Shown: one piece after another, positions 26,319-35,935 of the stretch | Layout of the letters: each line of letters starts with the position of its first letter | Numbering within the stretch: position 1 is the first letter of the stretch | Assembly (NCBI RefSeq): GCF_049943125.1 | Contig: NZ_CP188040.1 | Coordinates: forward strand, 3,534,001 to 3,598,000 | Source: JAEXZL01 sp049943125 | GTDB taxonomy: Bacteria > Bacillota > Clostridia > Clostridiales > Clostridiaceae | Reading direction: 5' to 3' | DNA: 64,000 nt | Translations under genes and position numbers: made by a program | Notes under the pieces: generated by a model | What the model was told of the DNA's origin: nothing | The model's input: the letters and a program-made list of their open reading frames with translations, nothing else | Database searches by the model: none

Positions 26319-27182
26319 TTCATATTCATAATGCATTATGTTACTGCAGGTTCTAAAATTAAAATCACTATAAAGCTTTATTGCTGCTATATTATTTATA
26401 TTTACTCTTAAGTAAATATATTTATATCCCATTACTTTCGCTTGATTTAAAATATAATTTAGTAGAAGCCTTCCAAGACCATTATTTCTTTTAGCTTCTA
26501 GTATACCAAAGTTAACCAATAGCACAGAATCATCATAGTCATGCTTAATAAGCTGGCCATATCCAACGTACTCTCCCTTATGGGTAATAAAAAAACCTCC
26601 ACCCATCAAATAATATTCCTGTTCCTCATCATTGTACATATCCTTTATATTAAGAGGTACTCTTCCTTCACTAAAAAAAATATCATTTTGCAATTTACAT
26701 CGAAGAATTTCATCCTTATCTTCGATAAAGGGTCTAAAAGCTATATCTTGCACCCTTTTATAATCGCATATATGAGCCTCTAGCGAATACTTCATCTCAA
26801 TGTAATGATTTATACCTTTAAAGGATAAACTGTCTAATACTTGCTTATTAAAGCTATTTAAACGGCATTCATAATAAAATTTGTGTCCACGTCTAAAGTA
26901 CTTGGATAAATCAATTAAATCAGTAATATTTGAATTACCGTTTATATACAAAGAATATATTTTATTTACCTTGTAGTCAGTTTCTTCCGTCCAAATATAT
27001 CCTATGTATTCACTGTCAACTTTTATTAAAAAAACTTTCTTCTTAAGGCGAAGTAGCTTAATCCAATCTAAACAATTATAAAACTTATAAAAATCTTCAT
27101 TAAGCTGATTAAAATCTCTAGCCTTAAGCAAAAGCTTTTCAAATATCCTTTTATTAGAAGAACTTAATTGTTCCAATATCAT
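26310..27182 (-). CDS. GNAT family N-acetyltransferase
   Basis: A 290-aa protein whose C-terminal third is a GNAT domain: NNGLGRLLLNYIL is the acetyl-CoA-binding motif and NNIAAIKLYSDFNFR the typical closing motif. The N-terminal half shows no confident fold but may be a degenerate second GNAT domain. I place the start at the ATG at 27182, which has AGAGG upstream; an ATG at 27197 overlaps the previous stop as ATGA and would suggest coupling. Substrate unknown. It pairs with the CotS-like gene upstream. Confidence 0.75.
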   Translation of the reverse strand: MILEQLSSSNKRIFEKLLLKARDFNQLNEDFYKFYNCLDWIKLLRLKKKVFLIKVDSEYIGYIWTEETDYKVNKIYSLYINGNSNITDLIDLSKYFRRGHKFYYECRLNSFNKQVLDSLSFKGINHYIEMKYSLEAHICDYKRVQDIAFRPFIEDKDEILRCKLQNDIFFSEGRVPLNIKDMYNDEEQEYYLMGGGFFITHKGEYVGYGQLIKHDYDDSVLLVNFGILEAKRNNGLGRLLLNYILNQAKVMGYKYIYLRVNINNIAAIKLYSDFNFRTCSNIMHYEYEIK

Positions 27183-27193
27183 ATAATAACCTC

Positions 27194-28231
27194 TCATTGC
27201 AACTCTATATAATTTAAAAAATCCTTAAGGAAACTTTCATAAAGCACTCTGCAGTTTTGAATCTTTCTAAGTTTTTTTAAATATCTATCCTCTGTCCAAA
27301 AGCTTCCCTTAACATATCTTTTTCTCCCCAACTTCCAAAATCTATGAGGAAAAGCAACCACTGCCATAATAAGATATAATTCACTTTTCAACAACCTCTT
27401 AACCTTATCATACTCTTCAATCAAAATCCTAGCCTTAGAAAAATCCCAATAGTACTCATCTTTATACATAAGTCTTCTTATTAGCTTTGCTAAATCAAGT
27501 ACCTGAAAACTCAAAATTAAGCTATCTAAATCAATTATATATAGCTGGTCCTGAAACATGATTAAATTTTGATAATAATAGCTGTCATGGCAGATTCCTG
27601 TTTCCATATTATTAATTTTATTATAGGTGTAATTAGAAATCAATTCCAAAGCATTTAACCCATACTTATACGCGATAGATATTTCATCCTTATAAGCTTT
27701 ATCAAACTCTGTAGGGATAATTTTTTTGTCAATTATCTCTGAATACTTGGATAAATCTTTCAGCTTACGCTTCCACTCTCTATTATAGTTTAAATAATTA
27801 TTTCTTAGATTTAGTTTATTGTAGCGAACTTTTTGTACTTCTTTATGAAAGATAGCTAGAAGTCTTACAGCCCTCATAGCCTCATTGATATTGTTGAGAT
27901 TTGCCTCTCTCCCATCAATCCAAGTAGTCATGTAAAATAAATATCCTTGTTCTACCACAAAAAGCTTTTTATCCTTTGTAGTTATATACTTAGCTAAATA
28001 TATAAAATTCGATCTCAAAAGCTCTTCAGATACCAGATATCCGTTCTTAACTTTTTCTTCTCCTGACCTCATTCTCTTTAAGCAAAAGATTCCTTCTTCC
28101 GCAACGATTTTGTATGCACTACGCTTTCTATAAACATATTTAGGTATACATTTATAATGGCTTAAGGCCTTTAATAATAACATCTTTTCTCTTGGAAGAA
28201 TATGTTCGTGAAAGCAAACCTCCTGCTTCAT
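27194..28231 (-). CDS. CotS family spore coat / kinase-fold protein
   Basis: A 345-aa protein of the CotS/YutH type, spore-coat-associated proteins with an aminoglycoside-phosphotransferase-like fold. ICHDSYYYQNLI corresponds to the catalytic loop and YIIDLDSL to the metal-binding aspartate segment. The first residues hold a Lys-rich region around FCLKRMRSGEEK. It overlaps or abuts the acetyltransferase gene (TGA/ATGA), so translation may be coupled. The link to the spore coat is from the family, not shown by the sequence. Confidence 0.72.
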   Translation of the reverse strand: MKQEVCFHEHILPREKMLLLKALSHYKCIPKYVYRKRSAYKIVAEEGIFCLKRMRSGEEKVKNGYLVSEELLRSNFIYLAKYITTKDKKLFVVEQGYLFYMTTWIDGREANLNNINEAMRAVRLLAIFHKEVQKVRYNKLNLRNNYLNYNREWKRKLKDLSKYSEIIDKKIIPTEFDKAYKDEISIAYKYGLNALELISNYTYNKINNMETGICHDSYYYQNLIMFQDQLYIIDLDSLILSFQVLDLAKLIRRLMYKDEYYWDFSKARILIEEYDKVKRLLKSELYLIMAVVAFPHRFWKLGRKRYVKGSFWTEDRYLKKLRKIQNCRVLYESFLKDFLNYIELQ

Positions 28232-28321
28232 CCTTCTACTCCTATAATATTGCTTGTAATATGTATATTTTAAATAAAAATTAATATAACTACGATAAGT
28301 AATTAAGAGGGAAATTTATAT

Positions 28322-28352
28322 TAAAAAACCGGAAGAATAAACTTCCGGCTTC
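28322..28352 (-). terminator. Intrinsic terminator after the S1-domain gene
   Basis: CCGGAAG (28329-28335) and CTTCCGG (28342-28348) form a GC-rich stem; on the minus strand a T-run follows. Confidence 0.85.
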
Positions 28353-28354
28353 TT

Positions 28355-29413
28355 TTATATTTCTTTCATGTTAAGAGAGATTCTCTTCTTTTCATTATTA
28401 ACATCTATAATTACAGCTTTAACAACCTCACCAATTTTTAAAGCCTCACTAGGATGATTGATTCTTTGATTACTAATTTTTGATATATGAAGCAGAGCAT
28501 CAACTCCTGGTTCTAATTCAACAAAAGCTCCAAAATCAGTAAATCTAACAACCTTACCCATAGTGATATTTCCTACAGGATATTTTTCTTCAATGTTTGT
28601 CCAAGGATCTTCCGTTAAAGCTTTTACGCTTAGTGAAACTTTTCCTTTCTCTTTATCTATAGATATAACCTTAACATCTATAATATCTCCAACCTTGAAG
28701 AGGTTTTTAATTTTCACCTTACCCCAGCCTATTTCTGATACATGTATCAATCCTTCAATACCATTTACATCAACAAAAACACCATAATCAACGATATTTT
28801 TTACTTCTCCCTTAACTATATCTCCAACATTTAAAGTTTCAAGAGCTTCCTTTTCCCTTTGCTCCTTTTCTACTTCCAATAGAACTCTTCTAGAACCAAC
28901 AATCCTTGTCTTATATCTTTCTTCTTTATACTCTATTATTTTTACAAGGATGTTTTTTCCAATGAAGGTTGATAAATCATCTATTCTATTTAGATCAATA
29001 TGAGAAGCTGGAATAAATATTTGAAGGCCATTGTAACGAGAAATAATACCGCCCTTAATAACCTGGTCTACCTTTACTTCAATAGCCTCATTGTTCTCAT
29101 ATTTTTTGATTAATTCTCTTTTTGAAGACTCTTTAATTATTTCTGTATTGGATAAAATAACATATCCATCAGAGTTGCTTAAGCTTAATACCTTAACTTC
29201 AATGGTGTCTCCTACATTGTAAACCTCATTTATGTCCTTGCCAGCCTCTATATATACTTCGTTCTTAGGTATTATACCATCTTTCTTATACCCAGGAATT
29301 CCAACATATATTTCATCATTAACTATATTTAAAATGGGCCCTTCAATTCTTTTACCAACGTGGATGCTTGTAGAATTATTATTCATGTAATCTAACTGTT
29401 CATTATTTTCCAT
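28355..29413 (-). CDS. S1 RNA-binding domain protein, ribosomal protein S1-like
   Basis: A 352-aa protein built from four S1 domains; the third and fourth carry clear motifs such as VKNIVDYGVFVDVNGIEGLIH and VVRFTDFGAFVELEPG. Firmicute S1 homologs bind mRNA but are not always ribosome-bound. AAAGGAG nine bases upstream supports the ATG at 29413. It overlaps the end of ispH by 11 nt in another frame. In many clostridia IspH and S1 are fused in one polypeptide, whereas here they are two overlapping genes. Confidence 0.88.
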   Translation of the reverse strand: MENNEQLDYMNNNSTSIHVGKRIEGPILNIVNDEIYVGIPGYKKDGIIPKNEVYIEAGKDINEVYNVGDTIEVKVLSLSNSDGYVILSNTEIIKESSKRELIKKYENNEAIEVKVDQVIKGGIISRYNGLQIFIPASHIDLNRIDDLSTFIGKNILVKIIEYKEERYKTRIVGSRRVLLEVEKEQREKEALETLNVGDIVKGEVKNIVDYGVFVDVNGIEGLIHVSEIGWGKVKIKNLFKVGDIIDVKVISIDKEKGKVSLSVKALTEDPWTNIEEKYPVGNITMGKVVRFTDFGAFVELEPGVDALLHISKISNQRINHPSEALKIGEVVKAVIIDVNNEKKRISLNMKEI

Positions 29414-30266
29414 TATGACTATCTCCTTTTATTTCATTTATAACTTTATTTATAACCCAATCTGGTGTAGATGCACCAGCAGTTACTCCTACCTTATGTT
29501 TTCTTAAATCTTCTATACTGATTTGGGAGAGTAAATCCTCATAGTTTTCTGCCAAAAAAGTATTATTACAACTACTTTTACTTATTTCAAAAAGCTTCTT
29601 GGTATTAGAGGAGCTTCTATCACCTAAAACTACCATAGTCTCCGATTCAATAGAAAGCTTAGAAACCTCTTCCTGCCTTTCTTTAGTGGCATTACAAATA
29701 GTGTTAAATGCTAATATTTCCTTGCATGTATTACTTAAATCCACTAAAGCCTTTTGATAATTTTGAAACTTTTCAGTTGTTTGAGAAACCAAACACACCT
29801 TATTAGGTATGTAACCTTCTGGCCTTCCGCCTCGGATTATTAATGCAGTATTATTACACCATCCATTTATGCCTATTACCTCAGGATGTTTATCATCACC
29901 AACAATAATTATCCTATATCCTTCATTATAATATTTTTCCACCTTGTTGTGAATAGCTTTAACAAAAGGACAAGTATTATCTACAATATTAATTTGTTTT
30001 TCCTGTAATTTATCTATTACAGCTTTTCCTACACCGTGGGATCTTATGACCACGGTATCACTAGCATTTAGCTTATCTATATCAGATATATCTATAGAAA
30101 AGATATTATTCTCTTCCAATCTTTTTAAGACCTCCTTATTATGAATTAGTGGTCCTAAAGTATATATTTTCGTATTTATCCTATTTTGTAAATCTATTAC
30201 CTCATCTACGGCTTTCTTAACTCCAAAGCAGAAACCAGCTTTTTTTGCCAAAGTAACGTCAGCCAT
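29403..30266 (-). CDS. ispH: 4-hydroxy-3-methylbut-2-enyl diphosphate reductase
   Basis: IspH is the last enzyme of the MEP isoprenoid pathway and carries an iron-sulfur cluster bound by three cysteines. These are visible in AGFCFGVKKA (Cys13), NTCPFVKAIH (near residue 97) and FNTICNATKERQ (near residue 193); SHGVG and TAGASTPDW also fit. Length 287 aa. Its 3' end overlaps the S1-domain gene; cmk lies 34 nt upstream in the same operon. Confidence 0.94.
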   Translation of the reverse strand: MADVTLAKKAGFCFGVKKAVDEVIDLQNRINTKIYTLGPLIHNKEVLKRLEENNIFSIDISDIDKLNASDTVVIRSHGVGKAVIDKLQEKQINIVDNTCPFVKAIHNKVEKYYNEGYRIIIVGDDKHPEVIGINGWCNNTALIIRGGRPEGYIPNKVCLVSQTTEKFQNYQKALVDLSNTCKEILAFNTICNATKERQEEVSKLSIESETMVVLGDRSSSNTKKLFEISKSSCNNTFLAENYEDLLSQISIEDLRKHKVGVTAGASTPDWVINKVINEIKGDSHNGK

Positions 30267-30300
30267 TATAATTCCTCCGTTAAAATCTTTACTGTAAAAT

Positions 30301-30960
30301 CTAATGGTTAAGTTTATTATTTATAATACAAGATAGCTTTTCTACAACTTCTTCAATATTCATATCAGATGTATCTACCTCAATGGCATCCTCTGCTTTT
30401 CTTAAAGGATCTACATCCCTATTCATATCAATATGATCCCTCTGCTTAATATCATGTAATATCTTGGCATAATCCACTTCTATCCCTTTTTCTTGAAGCT
30501 CTAAATATCTTCTCTCTGCTCTTTTATCTGCAGAGGCTGTAAGATAAAACTTAAAAGGAGCATCCTTCAATACTACTGTTCCTATATCTCTACCATCCAT
30601 TATAACACTGCTATTTTCTGCTATTCTTCTTTGTTGCTTAACGAGCATTTTTCTTATTTCAGGAATAGAAGCATAAAAGGATACTTTTTTAGCTATTTCA
30701 GGCAAACATAAATCTTCAGTTATATCCTTATCATTTAGATATAAGCTTTCTCCTTTAAATTCTATTTTCAATTCGTCTATCATAGAACAAAGTTCTTCTA
30801 CAGATTCATGAGATATCTCGTTTTTTATAGCAGCATAGGTAATTGCTCGATACATAGCCCCTGTATTGATGTAATTTAAATGAAATCTTTTGGCTACAAG
30901 CTTTGCTATAGTACTTTTACCTGCCCCTGCTGGTCCATCTATTGCTACAGATAGTTTCAC
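30301..30960 (-). CDS. cmk: Cytidylate kinase
   Basis: Cmk phosphorylates CMP and dCMP. The P-loop GPAGAGKST is at residues 9-17 and MDGRDIGTVV near residue 120 matches the family. Length 219 aa, start GTG at 30960; the best ribosome site (GGAGTG) is about 12 nt away, so initiation may be weak. It is the first gene of a cmk-ispH-S1 operon, a common Firmicute grouping. Confidence 0.92.
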   Translation of the reverse strand: MKLSVAIDGPAGAGKSTIAKLVAKRFHLNYINTGAMYRAITYAAIKNEISHESVEELCSMIDELKIEFKGESLYLNDKDITEDLCLPEIAKKVSFYASIPEIRKMLVKQQRRIAENSSVIMDGRDIGTVVLKDAPFKFYLTASADKRAERRYLELQEKGIEVDYAKILHDIKQRDHIDMNRDVDPLRKAEDAIEVDTSDMNIEEVVEKLSCIINNKLNH

Positions 30961-31074
30961 CGTAAGTTGTCACTCCAATCATTATCTAAATATTAAATTT
31001 CTCACTACTATATAATATCATAAGATTTATTGTTAGTGGAGGAATTTTATCCTTATGTAATTCTAAAAATAGTT

Positions 31075-32301
31075 TTAAGCATCGATACTGATTTCTTTAC
31101 CCGCTATGTATCCAGTGGAAATGGCAATCTGAACATTATAGCCTCCAGTAAAAGCATCAACGTCAATTAACTCTCCACAGAAGGAAACATTAGATATAAG
31201 TTTTGACTGCATTGTAGAGGGATTAATTTCCTTTACACTTATACCACCTGCTGTAACTATAGCTTCCGCTATAGGCCTAAGCCCTTCTACCTCAAAAGTT
31301 AAGTTTTGAAGCAACTTCACCAGACTAAGTCTTTCTCCTTTAGTTATAGAATGTACTTTTTTATCTGGTGATATTCCTGATCTATTTACTACATAATTGA
31401 TAAGCTTTTTAGGCAGTAAATCGTCTAAGGAATTCTTATAATCCTTATTGCTATATTCTTTAAAATCCTTTTGAATTCTGGTGTCCAGCTCTTCTTCTGT
31501 AAGCGCTGGTTTAAGGTTAATAGATATACTGTATTTATTATTTTCCTTTATATGTCTGCTAGCGCTTAAGATAATAGGTCCTGATGCGCCAAAATGAGTA
31601 AAAAGCATTTCTCCTAAGTCACTATAAATAACTTTATTATTTCTCAATAAATTAACCTTTACATTCTTTAAGGATAACCCTTGGAGCTCTTTTATATTAG
31701 CTTCCTTCAATATAATTGGTACTAATGATGCCTTAGGCTCGATTATTTTATGGCCCATCTTTTTTGCAAATTTATATCCCTCCCCAGTTGAACCTGTTAA
31801 AGGATAAGATTTACCACCAGTTGCAAAAATAAAGTAATCTCCTTTTATAGTATCACCTGAGCTTAGCACAACCTCTTTAAGCTTGGAATCTTCGATGGTT
31901 ATATCCACTACCTTACTATTTAGTCTTACATCCACGCTTTCCTGTGATAGTAACTTTTGAAATAGTCCTATAATATCAGAGGACTTATCGGAAACAGGAA
32001 AAACTCTGTCTCCTCTTTCCACCTTTAGTGGTACTCCATTATTATTAAACATACTCATTACATCTTCATTTGTAAAGGTATATAAAGCACTATATAAGAA
32101 AGTAGGATTACCAGGAATATAATCAAAAAACTCACTAATATCCTTTGCATTAGTGATATTGCATCTACCCTTACCAGTTATATATAGCTTTCTTCCTAAT
32201 CTTTCTTTGCCCTCTAAAAGAACCACTTCATTAGTTTTGGCAGCGGTTATAGCCGCCATCATCCCCGCCGGTCCACCACCTATTACGATAACCTTAGCCA
32301 A
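31075..32301 (-). CDS. FAD-dependent oxidoreductase, HI0933/YhiN family
   Basis: A flavoprotein of about 408 aa. The FAD-binding GGGPAGMMAAITAA motif lies near the N-terminus, and the C-terminal GGYNVQIAISTGYIAG is typical of the HI0933 family, whose biological role is unsettled. The start TTG at 32301 follows AAAGGAG; the ORF is open upstream but without a ribosome site. It is located 115 nt upstream of cmk. Confidence 0.87.
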   Translation of the reverse strand: MAKVIVIGGGPAGMMAAITAAKTNEVVLLEGKERLGRKLYITGKGRCNITNAKDISEFFDYIPGNPTFLYSALYTFTNEDVMSMFNNNGVPLKVERGDRVFPVSDKSSDIIGLFQKLLSQESVDVRLNSKVVDITIEDSKLKEVVLSSGDTIKGDYFIFATGGKSYPLTGSTGEGYKFAKKMGHKIIEPKASLVPIILKEANIKELQGLSLKNVKVNLLRNNKVIYSDLGEMLFTHFGASGPIILSASRHIKENNKYSISINLKPALTEEELDTRIQKDFKEYSNKDYKNSLDDLLPKKLINYVVNRSGISPDKKVHSITKGERLSLVKLLQNLTFEVEGLRPIAEAIVTAGGISVKEINPSTMQSKLISNVSFCGELIDVDAFTGGYNVQIAISTGYIAGKEISIDA

Positions 32302-32388
32302 GTTACCATCTCCTTTATTTATATTAACAAAGATTATAGTATATCTATAAAAATTATATGTCAAACGATAAATCACTATCCTGGAAAA

Positions 32389-32422
32389 GGAAAAAGACCT
32401 CGAAGAATAATTCGAAGCCTAT
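32389..32422 (-). terminator. Intrinsic terminator after the MurR-type gene
   Basis: On the minus strand, AGGCTTCGAA pairs with TTCGAGGTCT (one mismatch or G-U) and is followed by TTTTTCCTTTT. Confidence 0.75.
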
Positions 32423-32436
32423 TTAATAAATTTAAT

Positions 32437-33309
32437 TTAAATATCAAGGGATTTATAGGAGTAAATTTGATATTCTTCCCATATGTTTTCTAAGCTATTA
32501 AAGGTTGAAGCTATCTTATCCTTTTCTTTAATTCCAACAGCAACTATAAGAGCATTAATAACGCTTAAAGGCGCCACCAAAGAATCTACGAAGGAGGCCA
32601 TGTTGCTCTGAGCTATAAGTGTATAATCTGCATTACCAGCTAAGGGTGATATAGAACTATCAGTTATTGCTACCACCTTAGCACCTTTTTTCTGGGCAAA
32701 TTCCAAAGCTTGAATAGTCTTAATGGCATATCGAGGAAAACCTATACCAATTACTAAATCATTTTCACCAACATTAAACATCTGTTCAAATATATCACTT
32801 ATACCATAGGCTACAACCTTAACGTTATCTAGAACTACGTTTAAATAAAAACCTAAAAATTCAGCTAGAGCAGTAGAGCTTCTTAAACCTATAATATAAA
32901 TTCTCTTGGCACGGAGTATTTCTTCTACTACCTCCTGGAAGCTTGTATGATTTATTTTTTCTAAGGTAGCACGGATATTTTCTATATCCGCTTTAAGAAC
33001 TCCCTTTAAAGGATTATCTTCTTCAATATAATCCTTAGAGAGCTCCATCCTCTGTACTGAAGTCAGCTTTGTTTTTATAAGCTCCTGAAGAGCTTTTTGT
33101 AATTTAGGGTATCCGTTATATCCTAATTCTGTAGCAAACCTAACGACGGTGGATTCACTTACACCTACTGTTACGCCAAGCTTTGCAGCAGTCATAAAGG
33201 CTGCCTTATCATAATGCTTTAATATGTATTCTGCTATAAGCTTTTGTCCTTTACTTAATCTAGGAAATCTAAATTGAATGTTTTTCATCAAATCTTGGTT
33301 ATTTTCCAT
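32437..33309 (-). CDS. MurR/RpiR family transcriptional regulator
   Basis: A 290-aa regulator with an N-terminal helix-turn-helix of the RpiR type (about residues 10-80, including VTVGVSESTVVRFATELGY) and a C-terminal SIS sugar-phosphate-binding domain (about 115-250). Such proteins respond to phosphosugars, often amino sugars. No target operon is adjacent, so the ligand cannot be named. It is the last intact core gene before the island. Confidence 0.88.
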   Translation of the reverse strand: MENNQDLMKNIQFRFPRLSKGQKLIAEYILKHYDKAAFMTAAKLGVTVGVSESTVVRFATELGYNGYPKLQKALQELIKTKLTSVQRMELSKDYIEEDNPLKGVLKADIENIRATLEKINHTSFQEVVEEILRAKRIYIIGLRSSTALAEFLGFYLNVVLDNVKVVAYGISDIFEQMFNVGENDLVIGIGFPRYAIKTIQALEFAQKKGAKVVAITDSSISPLAGNADYTLIAQSNMASFVDSLVAPLSVINALIVAVGIKEKDKIASTFNSLENIWEEYQIYSYKSLDI

Positions 33310-33403
33310 AATAATATTTCACCGTCACCTTTTTGCAATATTAGTATCATTTTACCATCTTCTGAAAAAACATTCAATAATTCATTCATCCTCTAGAGGA
33401 TGA

Positions 33404-33758
33404 TTATTTTTTCTCAATTACAGCAAGCCTAGGGGAAGAGGCATATCTATTGATATATTCATTTATCATAAGTCCATATTTATCTTTAGGAATAGTCCTA
33501 AGATAATCAAGAATGATTTCTTCTTCTTTCTTTCCTTCATTATGGCCTACATATATACCTATGGTAATTAATCCACCTGACTTTAATCGCGTCAGCATCT
33601 TGCTTATACTTGTTAAGCTAGACTTAGACATTGTGGTAATTTCTTTATTTTCTCCTGGACAGTAGCCTAAATTATACATGGCACAATTAATATCTTCTTT
33701 TATGTAATTGTCAACAAACTCATGGGAATCGCAAATTAGAGTAACATTTTCTTTTTAA
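33404..33758 (-). pseudogene. 5'-truncated YtqB/MnmM-type SAM methyltransferase
   Basis: Reading the minus strand from 33754, the frame encodes about 116 residues matching the C-terminal part of YtqB-family class I methyltransferases: NCAMYNLGYCPGENKEITT, then KMLTRLKSGGLITIGIYVGH, ending RLAVIEKK. The N-terminal SAM-binding part is absent; homology stops at 33758, where a TGTCAAG repeat end begins. Family members modify tRNA wobble uridine or rRNA. A methionine inside (33679) could start a 91-aa fragment that would be inactive. The missing part is not seen elsewhere in the window. Confidence 0.78.
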
Positions 33759-33875
33759 TGTCAAGTTTTTGGACTGTAGAAAATCGTAAAGTCGCATAAA
33801 TATTAAGGAATGTGGATTTTCTACAATTTAAAAGTAGTCATTGTAGAAACCGAAATTTAGATATTTTAGATAGAC
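33759..33875 (+). repeat. IS-end-like repeat, copy 1, at the core/island border
   Basis: The first 70 nt (33759-33828) match 38941-39010 at 58 of 70 positions, in the same orientation. Inside, TGTAGAAAATC (33776-33786) and GATTTTCTACA (33815-33825) are inverted, with a further TTGTAGAAA downstream. Multiple short terminal repeats beginning TGT recall IS21-type ends, but no transposase is present. Confidence 0.6.
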
Positions 33876-34060
33876 TTTATATTAAACTTCATTTTAAAAA
33901 CGCTCAAGAAATTACTTTAAAATATGGTATGAATAATTATAGTATGAAAGGTCTAGTACACGTTACATTTCTTTTTTATTCTTCTATCCATAGTTGATAT
34001 TATGTACAATTACTCTATGAGCATTGTTTTGTATTAATAAACGTCTTTATTTTATGTATT

Positions 34061-34500
34061 TTAAATTAATTTAGTTTCCTTTACAATTTTCATAACATCA
34101 TCGTAGTCTACGCAAGAAAGTGCACGCCTAATAAGCATTCTGCTATAAAAGCTTTCTACCATATCAACTAAAAAAAGTTCATAATTATTCTTTCTGCAAG
34201 AATAAACACTTCATTAATAAGCTTTTTACCTATGCAATTATGTTGCATAAACTGAGAAATAAATATATTGCTAATATGGATCTGATTCCATTCTTGATGA
34301 ATATTCATTCTTAATAAAATAAAATTTGTTTTTTCATCTTTGTTATATTTGTTCTTATGGTTTCCCCATATTTCCAACATATCTGTCTGGCTATCTATAA
34401 AGAAATCAAATAATTCATTCTCATATATTTTTTTATATGGTTCTAAGAAATTAATTATTCTTTTCTCTATTTCTTTTACAAAAGAAATTTGTTCATTCAT
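34061..34500 (-). pseudogene. GNAT-like acetyltransferase, frameshifted
   Basis: The frame from the ATG at 34500 runs 110 codons to a stop at 34168, but a one-base shift near 34190 restores an open frame to 34061 (continuing NNYELFLVDMVESFYSR). The restored protein is about 145 aa. HNCIGKKLINEVFILAE followed by LVDMVESFYSRML resembles the acetyl-CoA-binding and closing motifs of small GNAT proteins. The call is modest; the frameshift is seen directly. It lies just inside the island border. Confidence 0.5.
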
Positions 34501-34621
34501 AACTCTTTACCACCTTTAATAATGATGTTTGGTAATAACATAGACTATTCTTAGATTCATCTCTTGATTTAAAAACCTTGATAATAAAGGTATTCTCACC
34601 TTATAACCTCCCAAATATGTA

Positions 34622-34658
34622 TAAAAAAAACACCTGTCTCAACAGATGCTTTTTTATA
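34622..34658 (-). terminator. Intrinsic terminator after the kinase operon
   Basis: On the minus strand a GCATCTGT/ACAGGTGT stem (one G-U) is preceded by A-run and followed by eight T, ending the operon that starts at 36424. Confidence 0.8.
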
Positions 34659-34663
34659 AATAA

Positions 34664-34858
34664 CTATCTCAATCTTTTACTATTATCTTTTGCAGATATT
34701 TTTACATATCCATTTCCCAAATCTTCTAATATACAATTATCCTTATAGTCAATAACTCCTGAACTTATTAAACGTTTCTGTAAAGTACTATTCGGGAAAG
34801 GGTTACATAAATTTTCTCTACTTAATCTAGAATCATTCTTCCTGATTATCTTTCTCAT
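34664..34858 (-). CDS. Small basic protein in the kinase operon
   Basis: No family recognised. A 64-aa basic protein (MRKIIRKNDSRLSREN at the start, ending NSKRLR). It begins 25 nt after the kinase stop and ends just before the operon terminator, so it is co-transcribed. AAAGGGG lies about 12 nt before the ATG, a weak spacing. The middle part (DYKDNCILEDLGNGYVKIS) looks like a short beta-strand pair. It could be a substrate, inhibitor or adaptor of the kinase, but nothing shows which. Confidence 0.5.
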   Translation of the reverse strand: MRKIIRKNDSRLSRENLCNPFPNSTLQKRLISSGVIDYKDNCILEDLGNGYVKISAKDNSKRLR

Positions 34859-34883
34859 AAGTCAACCAGTCCCCTTTCTAAAA

Positions 34884-35930
34884 TTAATCATTTTCTTTGA
34901 TTATTCTTTCAATTTCTTTTGTTACCTGCTGTTCTGAAGTATATCCTTTATTGCAATATTTATGCATCTTAGTAGTTCTAGTGGAAGTCAAATTAGTTTT
35001 AGTGCATACTATGTCTAATTTGTTCTTTATCATTATAGATATTTTATTATTATCTTTTATTCTATAGTATAATTCATTTGATATACCAGTATAATTCCAA
35101 TCAAGATTTTCACCTATATCGCTCAAATCATTCATCATTTGTATAACATTATTATAACGCTTACTTGCATCAAGTTCCAATGATTTTTTTATGACTTTTA
35201 TTAATTTATTAGGAATATGTGGTAAATAGTAATTCTTATTAGGAAACCTTTCTTTTAATATAGCTTCTTTTAATTCGTAATTATTTCTTATATTTAATTT
35301 TTTCATTTGTTCTGAAAGTATATCGTTTCCATTACATAGTCTGTATAATGTTAATCCTATTTGATAAATATCAGATAAGACAGTTCTTCCAGAACTGAAA
35401 AAAATTTCAGGTTCCCAATGCGATGTATAACTAATTGGTTGGTTAGCAATCCCATTCTCGTCCAAGTACTTTGAAAGTCCAAAATCAGTTAATATAGCTC
35501 TATCTGTTTCATCTAATATAATATTGGTGGGTTTAATATCTAAATGAACTAATCCTTTTGAATGAATATGTGCAACCCCACTTAAAAAATCTAGTGAATA
35601 CTTGATAATTTCACGAACAGTCAAAAATCTACTATCTATCAGAGAACTTAATGACCCTTTTCTATGATAAGGCATGGATACATAAATATAATTTTCATCT
35701 TGTGAAGCATATTGAATCTCCATAATATTAGGATGCTTACAATCATATAGTATTCTTGCTTCTGAAAAGTATTCTTCCATCTTGGAGAATTTAGAAATTT
35801 CCATTTGTTTTACCACAAGTTCAGCATTAAGTTGCATATCTTTAGCTAAAAAAACGTCTGAATTTTTACCTTCATTATTGCCTATTGGCTTGATCACTTC
35901 AAAATCAATATTTACCTTTCTGTAGTCCAT
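34884..35930 (-). CDS. Serine/threonine protein kinase
   Basis: A 348-aa soluble Hanks-type kinase, without membrane segments or PASTA repeats. The catalytic lysine is in VVKQMEIS, the catalytic loop reads HLDIKPTN (HLD instead of HRD, so an RD-arginine is missing) and the DFG motif is TDFGLSK. About 75 residues after the kinase fold show no known domain. ATG at 35930 is chosen for CAGGAG eight bases upstream; the stop of the preceding gene overlaps this ribosome site, so translation is coupled. Stand-alone island kinases of this sort often act in abortive infection or alongside toxin-like partners. Confidence 0.82.
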   Translation of the reverse strand: MDYRKVNIDFEVIKPIGNNEGKNSDVFLAKDMQLNAELVVKQMEISKFSKMEEYFSEARILYDCKHPNIMEIQYASQDENYIYVSMPYHRKGSLSSLIDSRFLTVREIIKYSLDFLSGVAHIHSKGLVHLDIKPTNIILDETDRAILTDFGLSKYLDENGIANQPISYTSHWEPEIFFSSGRTVLSDIYQIGLTLYRLCNGNDILSEQMKKLNIRNNYELKEAILKERFPNKNYYLPHIPNKLIKVIKKSLELDASKRYNNVIQMMNDLSDIGENLDWNYTGISNELYYRIKDNNKISIMIKNKLDIVCTKTNLTSTRTTKMHKYCNKGYTSEQQVTKEIERIIKEND

Positions 35931-35935
35931 CTCCA

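Noticed and set aside
33812..33997. Plus-strand frame of 61 codons at the island border
   Set aside because: It starts inside the IS-end-like repeat, has no ribosome site and no recognisable protein.
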